DNA of 29,941 nt from a virus: positions 1-29,941 of IMG/VR virus record IMGVR_UViG_3300024180_000023. One strand, 5' to 3'. The notes under the pieces were generated by a model that searched no databases, was not told the origin of the DNA, and saw only the letters and a program-made list of their open reading frames with translations. Below, piece after piece: positions 21,932 to 29,941 of the stretch. Within the stretch, counting starts at the first letter, position 1; every line of letters begins with the position of its first letter. A program made the position numbers and the translations under genes.

Positions 21932-22240
21932 ATGAACATCCAGAACAAAGTCAAAGCAGTCATGCAAAACGTTCTTGGGCAGCTAGGCGCCGAGAACATC
22001 ACCATAGCAAGCCGCACAGTCTCAGCAATACCAGCAGAGGTTGACGTTGACCGCGAGCTAATGGGAGGCAGCAGAGAAGAGCGAGAGATCAACTACCAGT
22101 TTCCAACCATCAAGGGATTGAAGCTCAAGAAGGGCATGGCAGTCAAAGCAGACGACCAGGACTGGAAGATAAGCAACTTTCAGCGAGGCAAGGCAATGAC
22201 CACCATCACGCTGATCGAACCGAACAGAGTAGAGGAATGA
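21932..22240 (+). CDS. Head-tail connector-like protein (FII position)
   Basis: 102 residues, helical N-terminus (MNIQNKVKAVMQNVLGQLGA) followed by strands (IKGLKLKKGMAVKADDQDWK, ISNFQRGKAMTTITLIEPNR). The layout, a helix then a small beta barrel, and the position resemble lambda gpFII-type head completion proteins. The stop overlaps the next start by four bases. The ATG is seven bases after the terminator's T run, so this message may start elsewhere or by read-through. Confidence 0.55.
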   Translation: MNIQNKVKAVMQNVLGQLGAENITIASRTVSAIPAEVDVDRELMGGSREEREINYQFPTIKGLKLKKGMAVKADDQDWKISNFQRGKAMTTITLIEPNRVEE

Positions 22241-23073
22241 TTTCAGTGGAGGTCGACAAGAAGGCAATGGCAGCTTTCGAGCATAACATGAAGCAACTTA
22301 TTGCTGTCACAAAAGAGCCTGTCGAAAACATCCTTCGCCAACAAGGGCGACTATTTGCCGTTGCCGCTGCAAACTACACAGAGCGAGCAACGCCTCCAGG
22401 TAAGGGGGCAACAGTCAAAAAAGCACAAGTCAAAGACATCAACGACTCGGTGCGTCGCATATACAAACCTGCAAAATGGGCTATTGGTTTGATCGCAAAA
22501 GAAATGGGCATCAAAGCCGGCAAGCGTTTTGAGGGTTACATCAGACGCAGAGATTCGGGACGCGCACAGATACTCATCAACAAAGCCAACCTATCAAAAT
22601 ACTACAAAGGCAGAGAGGTCAAAGTCATCACATGGGACGGAGGTGGCGCTCATACTCGATACATCAAGAAAAGAGGATCAGCACCCGTGCATCTGGTCTT
22701 TGAAGCCCCGCAAATAAAACGCTTCATCACCAGAAAGACAAAGAACATGGGCGAGGCAAAATCTGGATGGTCGAAGGCTGCTGAAATGCTCGGTGGCGTA
22801 GCTAATCCAACGAGAGGCATACCAGCATGGGCTAAAGCCAAGCATCACAGAACCAGAGGCTTTGGCAGGGTGCGAGGTCACGGCAGCAAAGCAGAGGTCA
22901 CCGTTGCTCACTATGGCAAATATGGATTCAGTAAAACATCAATGACGGGGCTATTCCGTCACAGAACCAACGTGATGGCAAAGGACATTGCAAAGCAAGT
23001 CAAGGCATCAAGCAGAGAAATGGCGAGCTTCAAACGCAAAACACTCAAGCGCATTCAATATATCACAAAGTAA
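22237..23073 (+). CDS. Minor tail/neck protein (gpZ position)
   Basis: 278 residues, basic, with a helical start (MISVEVDKKAMAAFEHNMKQ) and a core with many arginines and lysines (GYIRRRDSGRAQILINK). Position between the FII-like and U-like genes matches lambda Z, and the N-terminal helix pattern resembles HK97 gp10-type tail-joining proteins. The middle section KHHRTRGFGRVRGHGSKAEV is strongly basic. Family assignment is by order and shape, not by a clear motif. Confidence 0.55.
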   Translation: MISVEVDKKAMAAFEHNMKQLIAVTKEPVENILRQQGRLFAVAAANYTERATPPGKGATVKKAQVKDINDSVRRIYKPAKWAIGLIAKEMGIKAGKRFEGYIRRRDSGRAQILINKANLSKYYKGREVKVITWDGGGAHTRYIKKRGSAPVHLVFEAPQIKRFITRKTKNMGEAKSGWSKAAEMLGGVANPTRGIPAWAKAKHHRTRGFGRVRGHGSKAEVTVAHYGKYGFSKTSMTGLFRHRTNVMAKDIAKQVKASSREMASFKRKTLKRIQYITK

Positions 23074-23075
23074 AC

Positions 23076-23549
23076 ATGGCTATAATATCAAGAAAACCAA
23101 CAACCAGAAACGTCGAGACAGCAATCGTCAACCATCTCAAGAAAAAGGGAGCATTGAAGGGATGCGCCATAGTCGCAAAGGGAGACAGCACAGAGGCTCC
23201 ACCGAGTCTGCCTTGCATCATTGTGCATTGTCCATCTGCACCGCGTCACGCCGACATTATCGGCTTCTATGCGCGTGATGCGGAGGTTAGCGTGACACTC
23301 TACGCTGACAGCGAGCAGACACCCGAAGCAAAGTGCGAAACATACGCAGGCAACATGGAGCACTGCCTCGACTGGGTGGACGGATTGAAGAAGCAATTCA
23401 ACAAGCCAGGAAGTGGCAGAGACTACCGAAAGATTCGTGGAGTGTATCTGCATGAGATTATCGACTTTAGCACCGAATACGACACAGAGGGAACCAACTG
23501 GCAGCGAACTGTCAATATGACGCTCGTCGTTCAAGAGATAGATGAATAG
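23076..23549 (+). CDS. Tail terminator-like protein (gpU position)
   Basis: 157 residues with mixed alpha/beta pattern (VETAIVNHLKKKGALKGCAI; LPCIIVHCPSAP; ARDAEVSVTLYADSEQTPEA). An N-terminal helix followed by strands matches tail-terminator and minor-tail completion proteins such as lambda gpU. The position just before the tail-tube genes supports this. Two bases separate it from the previous gene. The stop carries the AGTTGAAAT motif. Cys residues are scattered without a metal-site pattern. Confidence 0.55.
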   Translation: MAIISRKPTTRNVETAIVNHLKKKGALKGCAIVAKGDSTEAPPSLPCIIVHCPSAPRHADIIGFYARDAEVSVTLYADSEQTPEAKCETYAGNMEHCLDWVDGLKKQFNKPGSGRDYRKIRGVYLHEIIDFSTEYDTEGTNWQRTVNMTLVVQEIDE

Positions 23550-23592
23550 TTGAAATGACGCTTATCAATAACAACCAATCACCCAATAAATT

Positions 23593-23958
23593 ATGGCAGC
23601 AGTAATCAAAGGAGAAACTTTCGTTTTCGGCATCGACTCAGGTGCAGTGACCAATGCGGTTCTCACATCAATCACATTCAACAACGAATTTGCCAACCAA
23701 GGCCAAGTTTTAAATGAAGACGGGCAGATCGTTCATGAGCGCATGGATGACCTACAGACCACAGGCAGCGCATCAATGCAGTTCACAGCATCAAACGACC
23801 GCGACCTTGCAGACACATTTGACACCTTCACTTATGACGGCGTGACTTACTGGATCACAGAGATCACCAAGAACAGAACCAACAACGGATTCGCTGAAAT
23901 GTCATTTAACTTTGAATACGTCGACCACACCACCAACGCAGCGGAGGTGCCAGTTTAA
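23593..23958 (+). CDS. Tail tube-like protein, first of two paralogues
   Basis: 121 residues, beta-rich, without Trp-rich cores: AAVIKGETFVFGIDSGAVTN, then QIVHERMDDLQTTGSASMQF and TNNGFAEMSFNFEYVDHT. It shares length and pattern with the next gene: a KG-x-x-V start, an ERMDD / KRMDD block, and a TNNGF-x-E-x-x-N block near the end. Both positions match the tail-tube gene V of lambda. Which one is the main tube subunit cannot be told. The 43-base gap before it starts with the AGTTGAAAT motif, and the leader lacks a Shine-Dalgarno. Confidence 0.6.
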   Translation: MAAVIKGETFVFGIDSGAVTNAVLTSITFNNEFANQGQVLNEDGQIVHERMDDLQTTGSASMQFTASNDRDLADTFDTFTYDGVTYWITEITKNRTNNGFAEMSFNFEYVDHTTNAAEVPV

Positions 23959-23977
23959 TCCTTAACCACTAAATATC

Positions 23978-24343
23978 ATGGCAGCAATCACCAAAGGAAC
24001 ACCCGTTTATGTATGGGGAACCAATGAAGCAATCACCAACGCAAACGTGACCAGCATCAGCACGACCAAATCTTATGGCAACGTGCAGAACGTCGTCAAC
24101 TTTAACGGCAACGAGATCGAGAAGCGTATGGATGACACCATCGAAACTGGCACAATGACGCTTCAATACGAGGCAGCATTCTCACCAGCAGCAGCAGGAA
24201 GCAACATCACCATTCCAGGTGCAGGGGCTTCAGGCGCTGACGTTGTGTTCTACATTACAGGAACAGCCGAGAGTCACACCAACAACGGCTTTCGTGAGAC
24301 GACATACAACGTCAAGAAGACTCAATACATTACATTGACGTAA
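23978..24343 (+). CDS. Tail tube-like protein, second paralogue
   Basis: 121 residues, same length as its neighbour and with shared blocks KRMDD (residues about 48-52) and TNNGFRETTYN near the C-terminus. It differs by a small insertion rich in alanine and glycine (FSPAAAGSNITIPGAGASGA). Tandem duplicates of this kind give either two tube-like proteins or one tube plus a spike-like copy. The start follows CTAAATATCATG without a Shine-Dalgarno. Confidence 0.6.
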   Translation: MAAITKGTPVYVWGTNEAITNANVTSISTTKSYGNVQNVVNFNGNEIEKRMDDTIETGTMTLQYEAAFSPAAAGSNITIPGAGASGADVVFYITGTAESHTNNGFRETTYNVKKTQYITLT

Positions 24344-24354
24344 TTAACAATGAG

Positions 24355-24999
24355 ATGGATGACAGATTCTTTAATGCCATAATCGGTGCCTCTGACCGCG
24401 TTTGTGGTTACGATATAACGGCACTGACACCTTGGCATTCTGTCATCCTATCAGCAATAGACTCGCCTGTGCTTAATCCCGAAAAGGATACAAGCGCGGG
24501 CGATTTGCTTTTATTCTTGAAAGTGGTTTCTTGTGAGTGGCCAAACATGCCCAATCTCAAAGCGAGATGGCGTGACATCATCTGGCATCGCAAACTAAAG
24601 AAGCGCAGCACGCTGTTGAAGGAACTCGCCAAGCTCAAGGTGTGGCTCAGTTGCCAACTATCAGCCCCAGAATTGTGGGCGAACGAATCAGAAGACAACA
24701 ACACAGGACGCTCACTGTCGACACCAAGCATGTTTGCGCTTGTCGTCAGCATGGTAAGCAAGGGCAACATCGACCTGGGTGCAGCATGGAACATGCGAAT
24801 CGCAGCGGCTCGCTGGTATGACGTAGCACTTGCAGAGATCAATGGTGCAGATTTGCGCGTTGCATACGAGGGCGAGGAGGATCAGTTACGAGAGCAGATC
24901 CAAGAAATCAGCGAAGACAAAGCGGTTGAGATCGCACAAAGAAATCTCAGTCCACAAGATTTCGAGAAATGGCACGAAGCATTCAAAAATAACAAGTAA
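24355..24999 (+). CDS. Tail assembly chaperone-position protein
   Basis: 214 residues between the tail-tube genes and the tape measure, where lambda has G and GT. It has a hydrophobic N-terminal half (DITALTPWHSVILSAIDSPV; GDLLLFLKVVSCEWPNMPNL) and an acidic helical end (EGEEDQLREQIQEISEDKAV). The chaperone call comes from position. A slippery heptamer with a second frame was looked for and not found, because the tape measure starts on the very next base. Confidence 0.55.
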   Translation: MDDRFFNAIIGASDRVCGYDITALTPWHSVILSAIDSPVLNPEKDTSAGDLLLFLKVVSCEWPNMPNLKARWRDIIWHRKLKKRSTLLKELAKLKVWLSCQLSAPELWANESEDNNTGRSLSTPSMFALVVSMVSKGNIDLGAAWNMRIAAARWYDVALAEINGADLRVAYEGEEDQLREQIQEISEDKAVEIAQRNLSPQDFEKWHEAFKNNK

Positions 25000-26457
25000 A
25001 TGGCAGCAGTATTTAAATTTAAGGCAGACGGCAGCGAATACACACGCGGGCTAAATAAAATGCGTGACCAGACGAAGAAGTTTTCCAGCTCAGTCAAGGG
25101 CGTTCTGGCGGGTGCTTTTGCTGGCTTCAGTATTGCAGGCATCAAGAACGTGCTCGATGGCATGGTGGAAATGAAGCGAGCAGCAGAGCGACTTGGTGTT
25201 GGCGTGGAGATGTTCCAAAAGTTATCTTATGCCGCAAAGCAAACAGGCGTTGACGCAGAGCGACTCGCTGACGCAATGAAAGACTTAGATGTCAAACTAC
25301 AGGACGGCATCATGCGCGGCGGTTCTTTTGCTGAACTAATTGAAGAGCTGGGTCTTGACATGAATGAGCTGGCAGCAATGGCACCAGATGAAAGAATGTT
25401 GGCATTTGCTGACGCAATACAAACAGCATCTGGGAGTTTAAGCCGATTCGGGGCTGATGAATTTGGCGACGCTATGTATGAGCTGCTACCACTTCTTGAG
25501 ATGGGCAGCGAAGGCATTCTGAAACTGGGAGATGATGCACAGACTATGAGTGCGCAACAAGCAGCAGCGGCAGAGCGAGCATCTAAATTAATAGACGGCA
25601 CCATTTCAAATATGATTTCACAGCTTGGCATCTGGCTCGCTAACGGCTTGCAGATGTTTGAATATTTTGTTACGGGAGCAACACAGGCAGCCATTGAAAT
25701 TGCCAACGTCTGGAAACCGCTCGGCAAAGTAATATTTGCAGCCATGAATCCTGCTACATGGTTGACCACAGGAAAAAAGGCACTCCAAGAACTACAGGAC
25801 GCGGCAGCCGGTGCTGGCGACAGGATTGGCGCAGCTATGGATGCAATCCTTGACAAGCAACTTGAGGAAGAAAAGCCAACCGAACCTGGTGGCATGACGG
25901 ATATAGAACGTGCGAGGTTGAAGGCAGAGCAAGACGCGGCAAAGAAGGCAGCAGATGCACAAGCAAAAGAGAAAGAAAGAATAAACAAACTCGACAAGCA
26001 AATTGCAGATGAGCAACAAAAAAGAAAAGAAAATGCGATGACGCTAGAGGAGAGACTAGCAGAAGCGACACGCAAACGAATAGAGCTGGAAAAGGAAGCT
26101 CAAAACATCGACCCTTTTTCAGAAGAGGGCACACAAAAGCAGCTAGAGCTAGAAAAATCACTAACTAAAGAGCAAGACCTACAGCAGAAAAGCGACGAGG
26201 ACTTAAAGCAGTTTTATGACAGCATTGAGATTCTGGATGGAAAAGATGGAGACGACGCAGACGACGCAGAACCCACACAAGCCAGCGTGATATCATCGCA
26301 ACTTGCAGCCATTGGTGGCGGTGGTGCTACAGCATCATTCACCAACGATCCAATTTTAAACGAGAACAAACGCCAATCAAACTTGCTTGAGCAACTGGTC
26401 AAGCTTCAAGGCGGCACACTAGAAGGCGGCGGCAACATACCAACCCCAGAACTATAA
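25000..26457 (+). CDS. Tape measure protein
   Basis: 485 residues. Its start FKADGSEYTRGLNKMRDQTK and the helical body (AAERLGVGVEMFQKLSYAAK; AADAQAKEKERINKLDKQIA) are typical of tape measure proteins. A hydrophobic stretch (ISNMISQLGIWLANGLQMFE and onward, about 205-260) can be a membrane-active segment. A charged coiled coil fills about 300-405. At roughly 1.5 angstrom per residue, the family rule would give a tail of about 70 nm. It begins directly after the previous stop. Confidence 0.85.
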   Translation: MAAVFKFKADGSEYTRGLNKMRDQTKKFSSSVKGVLAGAFAGFSIAGIKNVLDGMVEMKRAAERLGVGVEMFQKLSYAAKQTGVDAERLADAMKDLDVKLQDGIMRGGSFAELIEELGLDMNELAAMAPDERMLAFADAIQTASGSLSRFGADEFGDAMYELLPLLEMGSEGILKLGDDAQTMSAQQAAAAERASKLIDGTISNMISQLGIWLANGLQMFEYFVTGATQAAIEIANVWKPLGKVIFAAMNPATWLTTGKKALQELQDAAAGAGDRIGAAMDAILDKQLEEEKPTEPGGMTDIERARLKAEQDAAKKAADAQAKEKERINKLDKQIADEQQKRKENAMTLEERLAEATRKRIELEKEAQNIDPFSEEGTQKQLELEKSLTKEQDLQQKSDEDLKQFYDSIEILDGKDGDDADDAEPTQASVISSQLAAIGGGGATASFTNDPILNENKRQSNLLEQLVKLQGGTLEGGGNIPTPEL

Positions 26458-26463
26458 TTTATC

Positions 26464-27177
26464 ATGAGCAGAACCACAAAAGGCGACATTGATGGCGCAG
26501 TAATAATCCAGCCAGATCGCAGCATCAGCGAAAAGAACGACGGCACACTGGAGGGGCAAGTGATTTACAAGTGCGACCGCAGCAACATCTCCAGGCTTCC
26601 ACGCATCGGCACAACTCACCCAGACGACACTCGTCTTGAATGTTACAACATAAGCCGGACATACAACAGCAACGGGCTAGTGACAGCCACCGCGTCATTC
26701 TTCGGGCTTATCTCGTCAACGACAGACCCAGTCATCACATACTCTGGAGGGCAGAACAACGAAGCAATCACAACGCACCCAAACTTCACAGCGTTTGCTG
26801 GCACAGTTGATGCACCATTGAATGGCGCTATTTTCGAGACTGACACCAACGCGGCTGACTATGGCTCATTCATTGAGTTTGGCGGTGGCGAAGATCCAGA
26901 CGGCCCACAGTTCAGAGGTATAGAATATTACCTCACACCATCAACAATGATCACACTGTCATACTGGACGGATAAAGTGCCATCACTTAAAAACAGATTA
27001 AAGATTTACAGCAAAATCAGAGGCGTCAGCAGCGCCGAGCTAAAGGTGCCAAGCGACGTCGAGGACTTTCTATTGCTCGACACACCATACAGGCAAGTTG
27101 GAAGTTTTTATCAAGTCACAGAGCAGTATCTAGGAAGCGGCCCACGAGGCTGGAACGAAGTCGTATATAATGCCTAG
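26464..27177 (+). CDS. Tail tip-region structural protein
   Basis: 237 residues, mostly predicted beta (DGAVIIQPDRSISEKNDGTL; SRTYNSNGLVTATASFFGLI). It follows the tape measure, where phages carry distal tail or baseplate components. The DGTLEGQVIYKC segment looks like one strand pair of a tail-hub domain. No defined family was recognised. The last eight bases overlap the next gene. Confidence 0.55.
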   Translation: MSRTTKGDIDGAVIIQPDRSISEKNDGTLEGQVIYKCDRSNISRLPRIGTTHPDDTRLECYNISRTYNSNGLVTATASFFGLISSTTDPVITYSGGQNNEAITTHPNFTAFAGTVDAPLNGAIFETDTNAADYGSFIEFGGGEDPDGPQFRGIEYYLTPSTMITLSYWTDKVPSLKNRLKIYSKIRGVSSAELKVPSDVEDFLLLDTPYRQVGSFYQVTEQYLGSGPRGWNEVVYNA

Positions 27178-27811
27178 CAAGAAATACAACGGTAACTCAC
27201 CACTGGGGGGCACAAGGCTTGAGGGCTTTGCCGACGTCGAGCTGGAGGTTGCCAAGCGCAGCCCTAAGCAGTCACTGACGACAGGCTTGGTGCAGACGCA
27301 TAATGGAGCAATACACGCACCGAAGCGACGCAGACGCACAAGCAGAGGCACGGCAGCAACTGGTTGCGTCCCGTGGAAGCCCACCCTAGTCAACACAGGC
27401 ACGACAGAGGCGCCAAATTACAAGCTGCGGCTTGCGCCAGGCACAATCAATGGGGTCATCAACTCGGCGTGGAATGATCTAGTTGATGTCACCGACCCCG
27501 TGGATGCTGATGGTTTGAATTACATTATTGCCACGGTAACATTTACCGACAAGCAAGTGACATCTATCGACTACACGGTGAGCGGCACCCTTCCCGATGG
27601 CGACGAATTGAATCCAATCACAGAGGAATCACTGCCATCATCAATTAAAATCATCCTAGGAACCATCGTGGGACTCAAGCCGTGTATGGTTTGGAGCACT
27701 AATATTTCAATCAACAACATTGAGGTCTTCCAAGAAACAATCGCAAATCCTGCGGCAAATACAAAACCATACATTTCCTGGTATGGTTATCAAATCACTT
27801 CCACAAACTAG
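27170..27811 (+). CDS. Tail structural protein of unknown type
   Basis: 213 residues. The N-terminal part is basic (NGAIHAPKRRRRTSRGTAAT), and the rest is beta-rich (YIIATVTFTDKQVTSIDYTV; VGLKPCMVWSTNISINNIEV). It starts inside the previous gene with an eight-base overlap and ends two bases before the Ser/Thr-rich gene. Probably a tail-tip or fibre-base component; no motif proves it. Confidence 0.5.
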   Translation: MPSKKYNGNSPLGGTRLEGFADVELEVAKRSPKQSLTTGLVQTHNGAIHAPKRRRRTSRGTAATGCVPWKPTLVNTGTTEAPNYKLRLAPGTINGVINSAWNDLVDVTDPVDADGLNYIIATVTFTDKQVTSIDYTVSGTLPDGDELNPITEESLPSSIKIILGTIVGLKPCMVWSTNISINNIEVFQETIANPAANTKPYISWYGYQITSTN

Positions 27812-27813
27812 TA

Positions 27814-29697
27814 ATGCCATCAACCACGTCACAATACTATGAGGGGCAATACCCGCGCTATTGGTCATTAGTATATGGGTCAACATCGGGATTGAGTGAA
27901 CATACAGGGGTGACGCTAGGTAACACACAGGGGAGGACAGCTCAGCACAGCGGGACAACTGTTACATGGTCGGATGGCAATCAAGGCGCAACTTCCTCTG
28001 CTGCTTGGGCTGCGGGAACTTACACGACCACAAAAATTTCAACATCATCAGGGGAACCAACAATACAGACAAATACAAACTACTATGACTCAATAAGCAC
28101 TGGAGAAAAATTCACCACTAACGTCTGTTCCACTAGGACAATTACCACATCCAACACGGACCAAGCAAGCACTGAGCAATATCAAATGGCATATACTTAT
28201 ACAGCCAGCCGATACGACTACAACACAGCATCCACTATTGAGAACACACGGCAGGTGCCAGTTATTAACTCCGCCACCCTGAGCGGAACCAGAACTCGTG
28301 GTGTATATTATGGTAAGACAACCGTCGAATATAATACTGACGATGTTGTTGTCTACACGATTCCCAATGGATTCGGCGCCGTCCCTAGTATCTACCCAGT
28401 ATCAGCGGTGCTACAGGGAACCATCACCCGATCTGTTTTCGGGGGGTCGAGAGATGCGACCATCTTTGGATCGGTGACCACATCACAGGCAACGAGTTAC
28501 GAGACAAAAACCAAAACTCTAACAAGTGCCTCCCTGTCAAGCTTCACCTACGAAACAAACGGACAGGCATACACACACACCGCAGGATCGGTTTCTAAAT
28601 CTTATACAGATTCATATTTGGTGCACAAAACCCATGTTATATCTGCGGACACAAACACATACACCACAGAGATCATAGGGGAAACTGTTGTCACCACACA
28701 CACATCCACCTCAGCGATAGCACCAGGCTCCACAACTACATACACCACAGACACACCTCAAACAAACTATGGCACCACGGCATTTACTCGTTTTAGGAAC
28801 GCAGGCACAAGTCTGACGAAGCTAGATGCTCCAGATTTTTCAGGGCAAACATCAAAAACATCAGACAGCACAACCAATGTCGCTACATATGCGGGAACGG
28901 TGGGCTCTTGCGGCATTGTCCACGGTGGAATCAATGTCACAGTTATGACGCCAAACCTGCCTGATGGGTTTGTTGGCTTTGGATTCTCCTCCAATGCACA
29001 AAGTAGAGCCGTGTATAAAACAATCTCAGTGGGAACATCTGGATCATCATTTTCCAACATTGAAACTTCTGGCATAACCTCAGATCTAATTATCAAAAAA
29101 ATAGGCTCATACGGCGGCAAGCTGATTGTGACTGGCAAATGTGGATTGCCTGCCAACAACTCATCGAGATCACTCTCGTGGTATACCGACTCAACTACAC
29201 CAGAATTCGGCACTGCATCAACACTGGCGGGCACCCACGCCAGCACCTATACAGAAACTTATACCAATGCCAGCTCGACTTTGACATCCACTCTTACATC
29301 AACCGCGGGCATGTCGTTCCTTTTCTCATGCGTTTCTAGCATCACAGACAAAAATGACTTCGTTTCAATTCACCCACTGGAATCAACCAAGAAATATTTT
29401 CAAACCTATTATGCCAGCATCGGGCACCACGACGCGCTAACCAGGGACAGGACTCTGGTTTTCATGCCTGGTGATTACACATTCCACAAGACAATCGACG
29501 GGGTCTCGGCTGAGGTGGCTACCCACATCAGTGACGTGTGGTTCACCTCAATTATGCCAGACAGTGAGAACTGGTTAATTGAAAAGCAGGACGTGTATCA
29601 GTGCTACACGGTGAATGCTCCCAATCAAGGAGTCGTCCAGCATGACAGATTTTACAACGACTGGAACTATAATTGGCCACCACAAGAAATCATATGA
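27814..29697 (+). CDS. Ser/Thr-rich tail fibre or adhesin-like protein
   Basis: 627 residues. Ser plus Thr make up 35 of the first 100 residues, with many Tyr and Asn and few charged residues in long stretches (TTTKISTSSGEPTIQTNTNY). The last 150 residues are less repetitive and contain Trp-rich segments (VWFTSIMPDSENWLIEKQDV; DRFYNDWNYNWPPQEII). This composition suggests an extended beta fibre with a folded tip. Host binding is inferred from the last place in the tail gene order. The stop overlaps a glycosyltransferase-like gene by four bases, and the Ser/Thr content makes it a candidate target. Confidence 0.65.
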   Translation: MPSTTSQYYEGQYPRYWSLVYGSTSGLSEHTGVTLGNTQGRTAQHSGTTVTWSDGNQGATSSAAWAAGTYTTTKISTSSGEPTIQTNTNYYDSISTGEKFTTNVCSTRTITTSNTDQASTEQYQMAYTYTASRYDYNTASTIENTRQVPVINSATLSGTRTRGVYYGKTTVEYNTDDVVVYTIPNGFGAVPSIYPVSAVLQGTITRSVFGGSRDATIFGSVTTSQATSYETKTKTLTSASLSSFTYETNGQAYTHTAGSVSKSYTDSYLVHKTHVISADTNTYTTEIIGETVVTTHTSTSAIAPGSTTTYTTDTPQTNYGTTAFTRFRNAGTSLTKLDAPDFSGQTSKTSDSTTNVATYAGTVGSCGIVHGGINVTVMTPNLPDGFVGFGFSSNAQSRAVYKTISVGTSGSSFSNIETSGITSDLIIKKIGSYGGKLIVTGKCGLPANNSSRSLSWYTDSTTPEFGTASTLAGTHASTYTETYTNASSTLTSTLTSTAGMSFLFSCVSSITDKNDFVSIHPLESTKKYFQTYYASIGHHDALTRDRTLVFMPGDYTFHKTIDGVSAEVATHISDVWFTSIMPDSENWLIEKQDVYQCYTVNAPNQGVVQHDRFYNDWNYNWPPQEII

Positions 29698-29941
29698 AAC
29701 TAGCAATATACACATGCGGCACCGAGGGTTACACCTACGCCATGACAGCACAAGCAAGGCGCATTCAGAGTTGCGTGGCAGCCTGCGACCGTGACCTTGA
29801 ACTGCTGATCCTGGTTGTCGGAGACGGCTCAGATGGCAACACAGCAGCCATCAAAGAGTATGAGACACTCCTGCCACAAGCCAAGGTCGAGCTGTTACAT
29901 CACGACGGCTTGCAAGCAGGAGAAAAGAACTACGACAACGC
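29694..29941 (+). CDS. Glycosyltransferase-like protein, N-terminal part
   Basis: The gene runs off the right edge; 82 full codons are visible from the ATG at 29694, which overlaps the previous stop as ATGA. The start MKLAIYTCGTEGYTYAMTAQ and the strand-plus-acidic block LELLILVVGDGSDGNTAAI match the nucleotide-sugar binding start of GT-A fold transferases (compare the usual VVDDGSTD block of family 2). The LLHHDGLQAGEKNYDN segment continues the pattern (GxxAAxN in many members). Its coupling with the Ser/Thr-rich tail gene suggests it may sugar-modify that protein, but the acceptor is unknown. Confidence 0.6.
   Translation, partial: MKLAIYTCGTEGYTYAMTAQARRIQSCVAACDRDLELLILVVGDGSDGNTAAIKEYETLLPQAKVELLHHDGLQAGEKNYDN

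Noticed and set aside
24960-25005. Possible programmed frameshift (CAAAAAT) at the end of the chaperone-position gene
   Set aside because: The tape measure starts right after the stop, and no second frame exists that could be a T-type extension.
25227-26075. 282-codon open frame on the minus strand
   Set aside because: It is antisense to the tape measure gene and is Ser/Ala-rich low complexity, typical of the reverse of helical Ala/Glu coding DNA.
1-29941. Integrase, attachment sites, tRNA genes
   Set aside because: None was seen in this window. The genome continues beyond both ends, so their absence says little about lifestyle.

Overview
This window is most of a tailed double-stranded DNA phage genome (or prophage), cut at both ends. 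It starts inside an endolysin gene and stops inside a glycosyltransferase-like gene. The packaging, head and tail genes follow the order of phage lambda: small terminase, GpA-type large terminase, a small W-position gene, portal, S49 protease, scaffold, capsid, connectors, tail terminator, tail tube, chaperone-position gene, tape measure. This points to a long-tailed (siphovirus-like) virion with a fairly short tail. No integrase, tRNA or CRISPR array was seen, so lifestyle and host are open. Many start codons lack a Shine-Dalgarno and are preceded by A/C-rich leaders, while the promoter candidates look like sigma-70 sites. A Gram-negative host outside the classical proteobacteria, such as the Bacteroidota/Verrucomicrobiota neighbourhood, is possible but not shown.

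Layout. 1-966: lysis cassette (amidase, two small membrane proteins) ending in a good intrinsic terminator. 980-2267: a rightward run of very small genes (three short membrane or leader-like proteins, acidic proteins) ending in a stand-alone protein like DnaA domain IV. 2188-8205: a leftward early block with SNF2-type helicase, VRR-NUC nuclease, a PAPS-reductase-like plus ParB-like pair, a DUF2815 ssDNA-binding protein, a DUF2800 RecB/Cas4-like nuclease and a small basic protein. 8203-8291: a compact divergent promoter whose two -35 hexamers are the arms of one dyad. 8289-11094: a rightward early block with a helix-turn-helix regulator, staphylococcal-type nuclease, DUF3310 protein and a primase-helicase.

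11095-11502 is non-coding but full of structure: inverted and direct repeats that could be an origin, a promoter candidate, and an RNA that can fold as an H-type pseudoknot ending in a terminator-like hairpin at the start of an HNH gene. 11503-13692 is a nuclease island (two related HNH proteins, a PD-(D/E)XK protein of the intron-endonuclease type, an AP2-like protein). 13689-14867 holds a nucleotide-hydrolase-like gene, a helix-turn-helix gene and an unknown gene. 14970-29697 is the rightward late operon for packaging, head and tail. It ends in a Ser/Thr-rich tail protein followed, with a 4-base overlap, by a glycosyltransferase-like gene.

How it works together. The divergent promoter would start both early blocks, which supply primase-helicase, ssDNA-binding protein, recombination nucleases and nucleotide-pool enzymes. 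The late operon builds head and tail, and the lysis cassette at the left edge probably follows the tail genes on the circular or permuted genome. The less ordinary parts are the AT-richer PAPS-reductase/ParB pair, the pseudoknot leader of the HNH gene, the predicted near-leaderless promoters, and the tail protein/glycosyltransferase pair at the right edge.
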